The notes beneath the pieces were generated by a model. It was not told the DNA's origin. It saw only the letters and a program-made list of their open reading frames with translations, and did no database searches. A DNA stretch of 53,572 nucleotides, from the NCBI GenBank assembly GCA_024687125.1, contig JAILFA010000027.1:1-53572 (forward strand), given 5' to 3'. The position numbers and the translations under genes were made by a program. Below, one piece after another: positions 41,976-48,760 of the stretch. Every line of letters begins with the position of its first letter. The first letter of the stretch is position 1. This DNA comes from Lachnospiraceae bacterium (GTDB lineage: Bacteria; Bacillota; Clostridia; Lachnospirales; Lachnospiraceae).

Positions 41976-42014
41976 GCATCGGCAGCATAGCTGTCTGGAA
42001 CGGAGGATCTACTG

Positions 42015-43160
42015 ATGGATTATATTGCAAATACGCTGTCCAATCTGTGGCAGCAAACAGCGTTCACCACGATGGACGTGAAGAGCCTCATCATGATCGG
42101 TGTGGCACTGTTCTTCCTCTATCTGGCGATCCGCTGGGATTTTGAACCGCTTCTGCTGGTTCCGATCTCGTTCGGGATGCTGCTTGTCAACATCTACCCG
42201 CAGATCATGGCTGAGCCGCAGGATGGTGCGGCAGGCGGCCTGTTATACTATTTCTTCCAGCTGGATGAGTGGGCGATCCTGCCTTCCCTGATCTTCATGG
42301 GCGTTGGCGCGATGACGGACTTCGGTCCCCTGATCGCCAATCCCAAGAGCTTCCTGCTGGGCGCCGCGGCGCAGTTCGGTATCTTTGCCGCGTATTTCAT
42401 GGCGATCGCCATGGGCTTCAATGATGAGTCGGCGGCCGCGATCTCCATCATCGGCGGCGCGGACGGCCCGACTTCGATCTTCCTGGCCAGCAAACTCAAG
42501 CAGACGGAACTGCTCGGACCCATCGCCGTGGCGGCGTATTCCTACATGTCGCTGGTTCCGATCATCCAGCCGCCGATCATGAAGCTGCTGACCACCAAAA
42601 AGGAAAAGACGATCAAGATGGAGCAGCTCCGGCCGGTTTCCAAGCTGGAAAAGATCTGCTTCCCGATCGTCGTCACGATCGTGGTCTGCATGATCCTGCC
42701 CACCACTGCACCGCTTGTCGGCATGCTGATGCTCGGCAATCTGTTCCGTGAGAGCGGAGTTGTCAAGCAGCTGCAGGAGACGGCCAGCAACGCGCTGATG
42801 TACATCGTCGTCATCATGCTGGGAACCTCCGTCGGTGCAACGACCAGTGCGGAGCGCTTCCTGACACCCACAACGCTCAAGATCGTTCTTCTGGGTCTGA
42901 TCGCTTTCGCTGTCGGAACAGCTGCCGGCGTTCTGTTCGGCAAACTCATGTGCGTAGTGACCGGAGGCAAGGTAAATCCGCTGATCGGTTCAGCCGGCGT
43001 TTCCGCGGTGCCGATGGCGGCACGTGTCTCGCAAAAGGTCGGCGCGCAGTACGATCCTACCAACTTCCTGCTGATGCATGCCATGGGACCTAACGTCGCC
43101 GGTGTTGTCGGAACGGCAGTCGCGGCCGGTACCTTTATGGCGGTGTTCGGGGTGTTCTAA
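42015..43160 (+). CDS. oadB: Na+-translocating decarboxylase beta subunit
   Basis: The 381-residue membrane protein matches the OadB/MmdB/GcdB family. It shows the ion-channel segment AISIIGGADGPTSIF, GVGAMTDFGPLIANP and the C-terminal NPLIGSAGVSAVPMAARVSQ followed by MHAMGPNVAGVVGTA. It decarboxylates carboxybiotin and couples this to sodium export. About nine membrane helices. CGGAGGAT precedes the start. Confidence 0.95.
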   Translation: MDYIANTLSNLWQQTAFTTMDVKSLIMIGVALFFLYLAIRWDFEPLLLVPISFGMLLVNIYPQIMAEPQDGAAGGLLYYFFQLDEWAILPSLIFMGVGAMTDFGPLIANPKSFLLGAAAQFGIFAAYFMAIAMGFNDESAAAISIIGGADGPTSIFLASKLKQTELLGPIAVAAYSYMSLVPIIQPPIMKLLTTKKEKTIKMEQLRPVSKLEKICFPIVVTIVVCMILPTTAPLVGMLMLGNLFRESGVVKQLQETASNALMYIVVIMLGTSVGATTSAERFLTPTTLKIVLLGLIAFAVGTAAGVLFGKLMCVVTGGKVNPLIGSAGVSAVPMAARVSQKVGAQYDPTNFLLMHAMGPNVAGVVGTAVAAGTFMAVFGVF

Positions 43161-43181
43161 GACTGAAAGGGGAATAAGAAA

Positions 43182-44594
43182 ATGTCAGAACAAGTGGCGA
43201 AGAAGCCTATCAAGATCACAGAAACGATCCTCAGGGATGCGCATCAGTCGCTGATCGCGACGCGTATGCCGATCGAGCAGATGCTCCCCATCGCGGCCAC
43301 CATGGATAAGGTAGGGTACAACGCGGTGGAGTGCTGGGGCGGTGCGACCTTTGACGCGTGCCTCAGATTCCTTAAGGAAGATCCGTGGGAGAGACTGCGC
43401 AAGCTGAAAAAGGAATTCAAAAACACCAAGCTGCAGATGCTGCTCCGCGGACAGAACATCCTCGGCTACAAGCATTATCCGGACGATGTTGTCGAGTATT
43501 TCGTACAGAAATCCATCGCCAACGGTATGGATATCATCCGTATCTTTGACTGCCTCAACGACCTCCGCAACCTGGAGACCTCCGTCAAGGCCACGAAGAA
43601 GGAAGGCGGCCATGCGCAGGTGACTCTGGTCTATACGCTGGGCGATGCCTACACGATGGACTACTGGATGAACATCTCCAAGGAGATCGAATCCATGGGC
43701 GCGGATTCCATCTGCATCAAGGATATGTCCGGTCTGCTGCTCCCGGTAGCGGCGGAAGAGCTGATCCGCAGCATGAAGAAGTCAACGACGCTGCCGATCG
43801 AGCTGCACACACACTACACCTCCGGTGTCGCGAGCATGACCTACATGAAAGCGGCCGAGGCGGGTGTCGATATCATCGACTGCGCGATCTCTCCGTTTGC
43901 TCTGGGTACTTCCCAGCCGGCTACCGAGGTTATGGTCGAGGCCTTCAAGGGCACGCCGTACGACACAGGACTGGATCAGAACCTGCTCGCGCAGATCGCG
44001 GATCATTTCCGTCCGTATCGCGAGGAGTGCTTAAAGAGCGGCCTCATGGATCCCAAGGTTCTGGGCGTCAACATCAAGACGCTGCTCTATCAGGTGCCGG
44101 GCGGCATGCTCTCCAACATGGTGAGCCAGCTCAAGGAGCAGAACGCGAGCGACAAGTATCAGGAAGTGCTGGAGGAGATCCCGCGCGTCCGCAAGGACTT
44201 CGGCGAGCCTCCGCTGGTCACGCCTTCTTCTCAGATCGTCGGTACACAGGCTGTCATGAACGTCCTGATGGGCCGCTACAAAGTTGCCACCGAGCAGACC
44301 AAGGACCTGCTTTCTGGTCACTACGGCAAGACGGTCAAGCCCTTCAATCCCGAGGTGCAGAAGCAGATCCTCGGCGACCGCGAGGTTATCACCTGCCGTC
44401 CCGCCGACCTGCTCGAGCCCGGACTGGCCAAGTTTGAGGAGGAGATCAAAGAGTGGAAGCAGCAGGACGAGGATGTCCTCTCCTATGCGCTGTTCCCGCA
44501 GGTAGCCGTTGACTTCTTCAAGTACCGCATGGCCCAGCAGACCAAGGTCGACCTCGGCGAAGCGGACACGAAGAACGGAGCGTATCCTGCATAA
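43182..44594 (+). CDS. oadA: Oxaloacetate decarboxylase / pyruvate carboxylase carboxyltransferase subunit
   Basis: The 470-residue TIM-barrel enzyme has the metal- and substrate-binding motifs ETILRDAHQSLIATRM, ECWGGATFDACLRFL, SICIKDMSGLL (the carbamylated lysine) and ELHTHYTSG (two metal-binding histidines). It ends before a biotin domain, so the carrier is supplied in trans by the 41610 protein. Substrate is most likely oxaloacetate or pyruvate. It follows oadB by 21 bases with GAAAGGGG before the start. A strong terminator at 44625 ends the operon. This and the 39776 gene both transfer carboxyl groups to the same carrier. Confidence 0.93.
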   Translation: MSEQVAKKPIKITETILRDAHQSLIATRMPIEQMLPIAATMDKVGYNAVECWGGATFDACLRFLKEDPWERLRKLKKEFKNTKLQMLLRGQNILGYKHYPDDVVEYFVQKSIANGMDIIRIFDCLNDLRNLETSVKATKKEGGHAQVTLVYTLGDAYTMDYWMNISKEIESMGADSICIKDMSGLLLPVAAEELIRSMKKSTTLPIELHTHYTSGVASMTYMKAAEAGVDIIDCAISPFALGTSQPATEVMVEAFKGTPYDTGLDQNLLAQIADHFRPYREECLKSGLMDPKVLGVNIKTLLYQVPGGMLSNMVSQLKEQNASDKYQEVLEEIPRVRKDFGEPPLVTPSSQIVGTQAVMNVLMGRYKVATEQTKDLLSGHYGKTVKPFNPEVQKQILGDREVITCRPADLLEPGLAKFEEEIKEWKQQDEDVLSYALFPQVAVDFFKYRMAQQTKVDLGEADTKNGAYPA

Positions 44595-44624
44595 TGTGAT
44601 CCTCTGAAACAGAACACAACAGAG

Positions 44625-44657
44625 AAAACCGGCGGCCGAAGAATGGCCGCCGGTTTT
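44625..44657. terminator. Terminator of the decarboxylase operon
   Basis: AAAACCGGCGGCC-GAAGAAT-GGCCGCCGGTTTT (44625-44657) is a 13-pair stem bordered by A and T tracts, so it can work from both sides. Confidence 0.92.
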
Positions 44658-44695
44658 ATGTTTTCTCATGAGAGGACAAGATGCGGATGAGAAGT

Positions 44696-44792
44696 GGGCG
44701 AAAATCGGGCTTTGGGGCTGTTTACGCCCAGATCATGTCATTTAGTTGTTTGCGTTTGGGCAAAATCCGGACTTTTATGCTGATTTAGCCCA
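44696..44792. repeat. Second locus of the GGGCGAAA hairpin repeat family
   Basis: TGGGCGAAAATC at 44695 pairs with TTTACGCCCA at 44721-44730 (one mismatch), and TTTGGGCAAAATC near 44756 pairs with GATTTAGCCCA ending at 44792. Read on the minus strand, 44792-44750 matches the copy at 3328-3370 in 35 of 43 positions, with the first 19 identical. The rest of 44658-45111 shows only the small candidate gene on the minus strand. Confidence 0.75.
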
Positions 44793-44996
44793 GGTTTCTT
44801 CATAGTTGCTTCGTTCTGGCCCGACTGAACCACCGTGGCACAGCGGATCCCTCCCGGTGAATAGACGGCATAAGCGGCGCACGGTCGGTTCAGCGAGGAA
44901 CTCCGAGAGGACCTGCCACTCCCTGTCTTCCTGTGCAGGGTCTTCCCCTGCAGCACCGGCAAATGTCATCAGAAACTCTTTAAATTTCTCACCCAT
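44775..44996 (-). CDS. Small candidate gene, possibly truncated by the repeat
   Basis: A 73-residue frame starts MGEKFKEFLMTFAGAAGE with CAGGAAG seven bases upstream and reads as an acidic helical protein for about 58 residues. Its last codons and TAA stop lie inside the dispersed hairpin repeat (TGGGCTAAATCAGCATAA). The end is therefore set by the repeat and the natural C-terminus may have been lost. It is not recognised. The chance that it is not coding is substantial. Confidence 0.35.
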   Translation of the reverse strand: MGEKFKEFLMTFAGAAGEDPAQEDREWQVLSEFLAEPTVRRLCRLFTGRDPLCHGGSVGPERSNYEETWAKSA

Positions 44997-45111
44997 GGTT
45001 TTTCTTCCTGAATCTGAAACAGCAGTGTCATATCATTATTCCACATACCTGACACAAATGCCTGCGGCAGAAGCTTTTCAAGAGCAGCGGAAAAGATTTC
45101 ACATTATGCCC

Positions 45112-45140
45112 TTGATGAGATTCGTCTTTCGAGGTATTAT
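45112..45140 (+). promoter_or_regulatory. Promoter of the membrane diguanylate cyclase
   Basis: TTGATG at 45112-45117 and TATTAT at 45135-45140 are 17 bases apart. A tandem 10-base repeat GGTATTATTG occupies 45133-45152 and covers the -10. Confidence 0.5.
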
Positions 45141-45173
45141 TGGGTATTATTGATTTCAGGAAGGTATATTTTG

Positions 45174-46265
45174 ATGAAAGTTCTGCGACTGATCCGCAAT
45201 TATTTCTTTTACTGCGGGATCGAAAGAGAAGAGTACCGCGAGCTGAAGCGCGATGCCTATATATCGAATTTCAAGCTGTGGCGTGCGCTGCATATCATGC
45301 TGGTTGTCGTTTTCGCCACATTGTTCATCAGTTCCCTGCTGAACGGCCTGATGAGCGTCAACCGCCTGTTTTATCTGGCAGCCCTGCTTTATTCGGTAGG
45401 CGCTGCGCTTTGCTTTTTCATACTCAAGAAAGACTCGCTGATCGCGCAGTTTCTGATCTATCTGACGATCTCGCTGCTGTTCCTGCTCGGCTGCTTTGTC
45501 ACGGCCAATAAGCCGGAGCTGCCCGCTACGGCGTTCATCGTGTTCATTCTGATCGCGCCGATGTTCATGATCGACAAGCCTTATTTCATGGCGATCGAGC
45601 TCAGTGTCGCGGCGATCGTGTTCCTCGTCTGGATGTATCAGGTCAAGCCCTTTGAGATCTGGCGGATCGATCTGATCAACGTGCTCATGTTTACGCCCGT
45701 CGGCGTGGTCCTCAATGTCCTCGCGAACTCGATCCGCATCAAGGAATTCGTCCTGACAAGACAGATCAACATCCAGAAGGATACGGATGAGCTGACAGGC
45801 CTGAAAAACAAGAGCGCCCTGACCAGAGCGATCAACCGCTTCCTGTCGGACGATTCCACGGACAAAGGGATCATGTTCCTGTTTGATATCGACCGTTTCA
45901 AGGCGATCAATGACACCTACGGCCACGACGTCGGGGATGATGTCATCAGCCAGCTCGGCAGGCAGCTGGGAGGCCTGTTTACCGCCGATGAGATCGTGGG
46001 ACGCTTCGGCGGAGATGAATTCATCGTATTTCTCAAAAACACCGATGACCGCGAAAAAGCGTGCAGTGTGGCCCGTGACATCCTCAGGGTCACGGAGGAA
46101 AATGTGACGCTGCCGGATCGGGCACAGAAGGTCGACGTAAGCATTGGGATCGCCATCTACAGCGGCAGCGAAACAGATTATTCAAAGATCTTCAGGAAAG
46201 CCGATAAGGCGATGTACCGGGCCAAGGCCGATCCGGAGAACAAATACTGCATCTTCTCAGAATAA
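45174..46265 (+). CDS. Membrane-bound diguanylate cyclase
   Basis: The 363-residue protein has about five or six N-terminal membrane helices (about 38-185) followed by a GGDEF domain (about 200-360). The active site FGGDEF (279-283) and DELTGLKNKSAL are intact, so it should make c-di-GMP. TADE stands where the inhibitory RxxD usually is, so product feedback is probably absent, unlike the enzyme at 5834. The start at 45174 follows AGGAAGG. It is a single gene whose product senses something through its membrane part. Confidence 0.9.
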   Translation: MKVLRLIRNYFFYCGIEREEYRELKRDAYISNFKLWRALHIMLVVVFATLFISSLLNGLMSVNRLFYLAALLYSVGAALCFFILKKDSLIAQFLIYLTISLLFLLGCFVTANKPELPATAFIVFILIAPMFMIDKPYFMAIELSVAAIVFLVWMYQVKPFEIWRIDLINVLMFTPVGVVLNVLANSIRIKEFVLTRQINIQKDTDELTGLKNKSALTRAINRFLSDDSTDKGIMFLFDIDRFKAINDTYGHDVGDDVISQLGRQLGGLFTADEIVGRFGGDEFIVFLKNTDDREKACSVARDILRVTEENVTLPDRAQKVDVSIGIAIYSGSETDYSKIFRKADKAMYRAKADPENKYCIFSE

Positions 46266-46344
46266 GACCAGCCCAGCGGCCTTCCCCGCTGAGCCTGATC
46301 CTGCGCCGATCGCACGCCTGATCAGGCGCCGATCCCCGGCCGCC

Positions 46345-47250
46345 TCACACCCCGACCGTATCCACCATCTGCTCGAGCACGATGGCGGCCTTTTTCTCCT
46401 TGTTGTTGCGGATCATGGCAATATATCGCTTCGGCATTTTTTCTTTGAGATTCACCTTGAACACTGACTTTTCCTTAAGCGCCTGCTCCGCGTCTTTGGG
46501 GTGGATCACACCCACGCCCAGATCTTCGATCGTATAGGTCAGCGTCTGTCCGGTACTTACCGTCTCAACCGCGGGGGTATACACGAGCCCGTGATCGGCA
46601 AAAAAGTTCCTGTAGAGCTCATAGGTTTCCGTACCGTTGCGCAGGCTGATGATCGGGTAGTCCGCCATCTCGGCAAGATGCACCTCTCTGCCGGCCAGGG
46701 AACGGTACTGCGGCCCGGCGATCACGATGTCATGGTAGGAAAACATCAGCTTTTCGTGGTAAGCCTTCTTTCCGGCGTTCCCTGCGGGCGTTGTGACAAA
46801 GGCCGCGTCCATCAGATTTTCGGCGATTTCCGACATCAGAGAAAAAGAAGAAGCGTGCAGGATCTTGAGCTTCACCCCGGGGTATGCCTTGTGAAAGGCA
46901 TGTATGACGGGGATGATCATGTCATGCATGGTCATCTGCGTAAGACCGACGGAGATGCCGATCGTCAGGACGTCCTGCTTTAAGTCCGTCGCGGCGGCAA
47001 TGGCCTCTTCTCCGGCAGCCAGGTGCCGGTAAGCCGCTTCCACATGGGCAAACAGTTTCTCGCCGGCCTCCGTCAGGGTGACGCCGGTGGAGGAGCGCTT
47101 GAACAGCCTGCAGCCCAGCTGTGCCTCCAGATTGGAGATGGAACGCGAGATATTGGGCTGGCTGTTTGACAGCACTGCGGCCGCACGATTGAAGCTATGG
47201 TAAGTGGCAACATAGTAGAAAATCCTGTAATAATCGTAAGATATCGTCAT
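46345..47250 (-). CDS. LysR-family transcriptional regulator
   Basis: The 301-residue protein starts MTISYDYYRIFYYVATYHSFNRAAAVLSNSQPNISRSISNLEAQLGCRLFKRSSTGVTLTEAGEKLF, a standard LysR winged helix-turn-helix, and goes on to a two-lobed effector domain (about 90-295). The start at 47250 is favoured by GGCGAGG upstream; the ATG at 47274 lacks a site. It is divergent from the alcohol dehydrogenase gene, the usual LysR target position. The ligand is unknown. Its end converges on the cyclase gene with 79 bases of GC-rich inverted repeats and no clear terminator. Confidence 0.92.
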   Translation of the reverse strand: MTISYDYYRIFYYVATYHSFNRAAAVLSNSQPNISRSISNLEAQLGCRLFKRSSTGVTLTEAGEKLFAHVEAAYRHLAAGEEAIAAATDLKQDVLTIGISVGLTQMTMHDMIIPVIHAFHKAYPGVKLKILHASSFSLMSEIAENLMDAAFVTTPAGNAGKKAYHEKLMFSYHDIVIAGPQYRSLAGREVHLAEMADYPIISLRNGTETYELYRNFFADHGLVYTPAVETVSTGQTLTYTIEDLGVGVIHPKDAEQALKEKSVFKVNLKEKMPKRYIAMIRNNKEKKAAIVLEQMVDTVGV

Positions 47251-47312
47251 CCCGTGCGCCTCGCCTTCCATCAAAATGTTTTATGCCGATGCATTTATAT
47301 AATACTTTTTCA

Positions 47313-47409
47313 TGACGTTTCAAGTCAATGCTATATCATTATGATATAACCATTCTATGATAATGATAATACAAATTTCCCTGCCGAAATGCTATAGTAT
47401 TGACGTTTC
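47313..47409. promoter_or_regulatory. LysR-type control region with 17-base palindrome and direct repeats
   Basis: TATATCAT-T-ATGATATA at 47332-47348 is a perfect palindrome with T and A ends as in LysR boxes. TGACGTTTC occurs at about 47313 and again at 47401, and AATGCTATA at about 47328 and 47388, so the region repeats in direct orientation. A TATAGT at 47393 may be the -10 for the dehydrogenase; the -35 is poor, as expected for activation. Confidence 0.5.
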
Positions 47410-47474
47410 CAGGAATATGTACTGTCGCGGGTCCGAGGGGATCCGCTTGTAAAAACGAAAGGAGAAAATGAGGC

Positions 47475-48692
47475 ATGAACAGATTCACATTACCCAGAGA
47501 TCTCTATCACGGCAAGGGTGCGCTTGAGGCGCTGAAAAACCTCAAGGGCAAGCGCGCCATCATCTGCGTCGGCGGCGGATCGATGAAGAAATTCGGTTTC
47601 CTTGACCGTGCGGAGAACTATCTCAAAGAGGCCGGCATGGAGGTCAAGATCTTTGAAGGGATCGAGCCCGATCCGTCCGTTGAGACAGTCATGAAGGGCG
47701 CTGCGGTCATGCAGGAGTTCCAGCCCGACTGGATCGTAGCCATCGGCGGCGGCAGCCCCATTGACGCGGCCAAGGCGATGTGGATCAAGTATGAATATCC
47801 GGAGAGCACCTTTGAGGATATGTGCAAGGTCTTCGGCATCCCGGAGCTTCGCAAGAAGGCGCATTTCGTGGCGGTTTCCTCTACCAGCGGCACAGCGACC
47901 GAGGTGACGGCATTCTCCATCATCACGGACTATCAGAAGGGCATCAAGTACCCGATCGCTGACTTCGAGATCACGCCGGACGTAGCCATTGTCGATCCCG
48001 AGCTCGCAGAGACCATGCCCAAGAAGTTGGTCGCGCACACCGGTATGGACGCCCTCACGCACGCGGTTGAAGCCTACGTTTCCACGGCGAACTGCGATTA
48101 CACCGATCCGCTGGCGATCCATGCCATCGAGATGATCCAGCGCGATCTGGTCAATTCCTACAACGGCGACATGACAGCCCGCGACAACATGCACAACGCG
48201 CAGTGTCTGGCCGGCATGGCGTTCTCCAACGCGCTCCTGGGCATCGTGCACTCCATGGCGCACAAGACCGGTGCCGCTTTCGCGGATCACGGCGCACACA
48301 TCATCCACGGCGCGGCCAACGCCATGTACCTGCCCAAGGTCATCGCCTTCAACGCCAAGGACGCGACGGCGAAGAAGCGCTATGGCGTGATCGTCGACTA
48401 CATGGGCCTCGGCGGCTCCAACGACGATGAAAAGGTGCAGAAGCTCATTGCCTTCTGCCGCGACATGAACGACAAGCTCAACATCCCGCACAGCATCGGC
48501 ACCTACGGCGCTGACAGCTATCCGACCGAGAAGGGCTTCGTGCCGGAGGAGGTCTTCCTTGAGAGACTTCCCGAGATCGCGAAGAACGCCATCGGCGACG
48601 CCTGCACGGGCTCCAATCCGAGACAGCCCAGCCAGGAGGAGATGGAAAAGCTTCTCAAGTGCTGCTACTACGATACAGATGTAGATTTCTAA
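47475..48692 (+). CDS. Iron-containing alcohol dehydrogenase
   Basis: The 405-residue group III alcohol dehydrogenase has the NAD site with VAIGGGSPIDAAKAMW and the STSGTATEVTAFSIIT stretch. The iron ligands are in the segments GMDALTHAVEAYVS and GIVHSMAHKTGA with the HGAANAMYLP tail. It resembles the C-terminal half of AdhE and butanol dehydrogenases; the substrate could be ethanol, butanol or lactaldehyde. AAAGGAG lies ten bases before the start. Regulated most likely by the divergent LysR protein. Confidence 0.92.
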   Translation: MNRFTLPRDLYHGKGALEALKNLKGKRAIICVGGGSMKKFGFLDRAENYLKEAGMEVKIFEGIEPDPSVETVMKGAAVMQEFQPDWIVAIGGGSPIDAAKAMWIKYEYPESTFEDMCKVFGIPELRKKAHFVAVSSTSGTATEVTAFSIITDYQKGIKYPIADFEITPDVAIVDPELAETMPKKLVAHTGMDALTHAVEAYVSTANCDYTDPLAIHAIEMIQRDLVNSYNGDMTARDNMHNAQCLAGMAFSNALLGIVHSMAHKTGAAFADHGAHIIHGAANAMYLPKVIAFNAKDATAKKRYGVIVDYMGLGGSNDDEKVQKLIAFCRDMNDKLNIPHSIGTYGADSYPTEKGFVPEEVFLERLPEIAKNAIGDACTGSNPRQPSQEEMEKLLKCCYYDTDVDF

Positions 48693-48721
48693 GACAAACC
48701 ACGAATCAGAGCAAGAAAAAG

Positions 48722-48744
48722 CGGAGGGGCGGTCAGCCCCTCCG
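48722..48744. terminator. Bidirectional terminator
   Basis: CGGAGGGGC-GGTCA-GCCCCTCCG is followed by TTTCGTTT on the plus strand and by CTTTTTCTTG on the minus strand, so it can end both the dehydrogenase and the kinase transcripts. Confidence 0.88.
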
Positions 48745-48760
48745 TTTCGTTTCATAAGTC

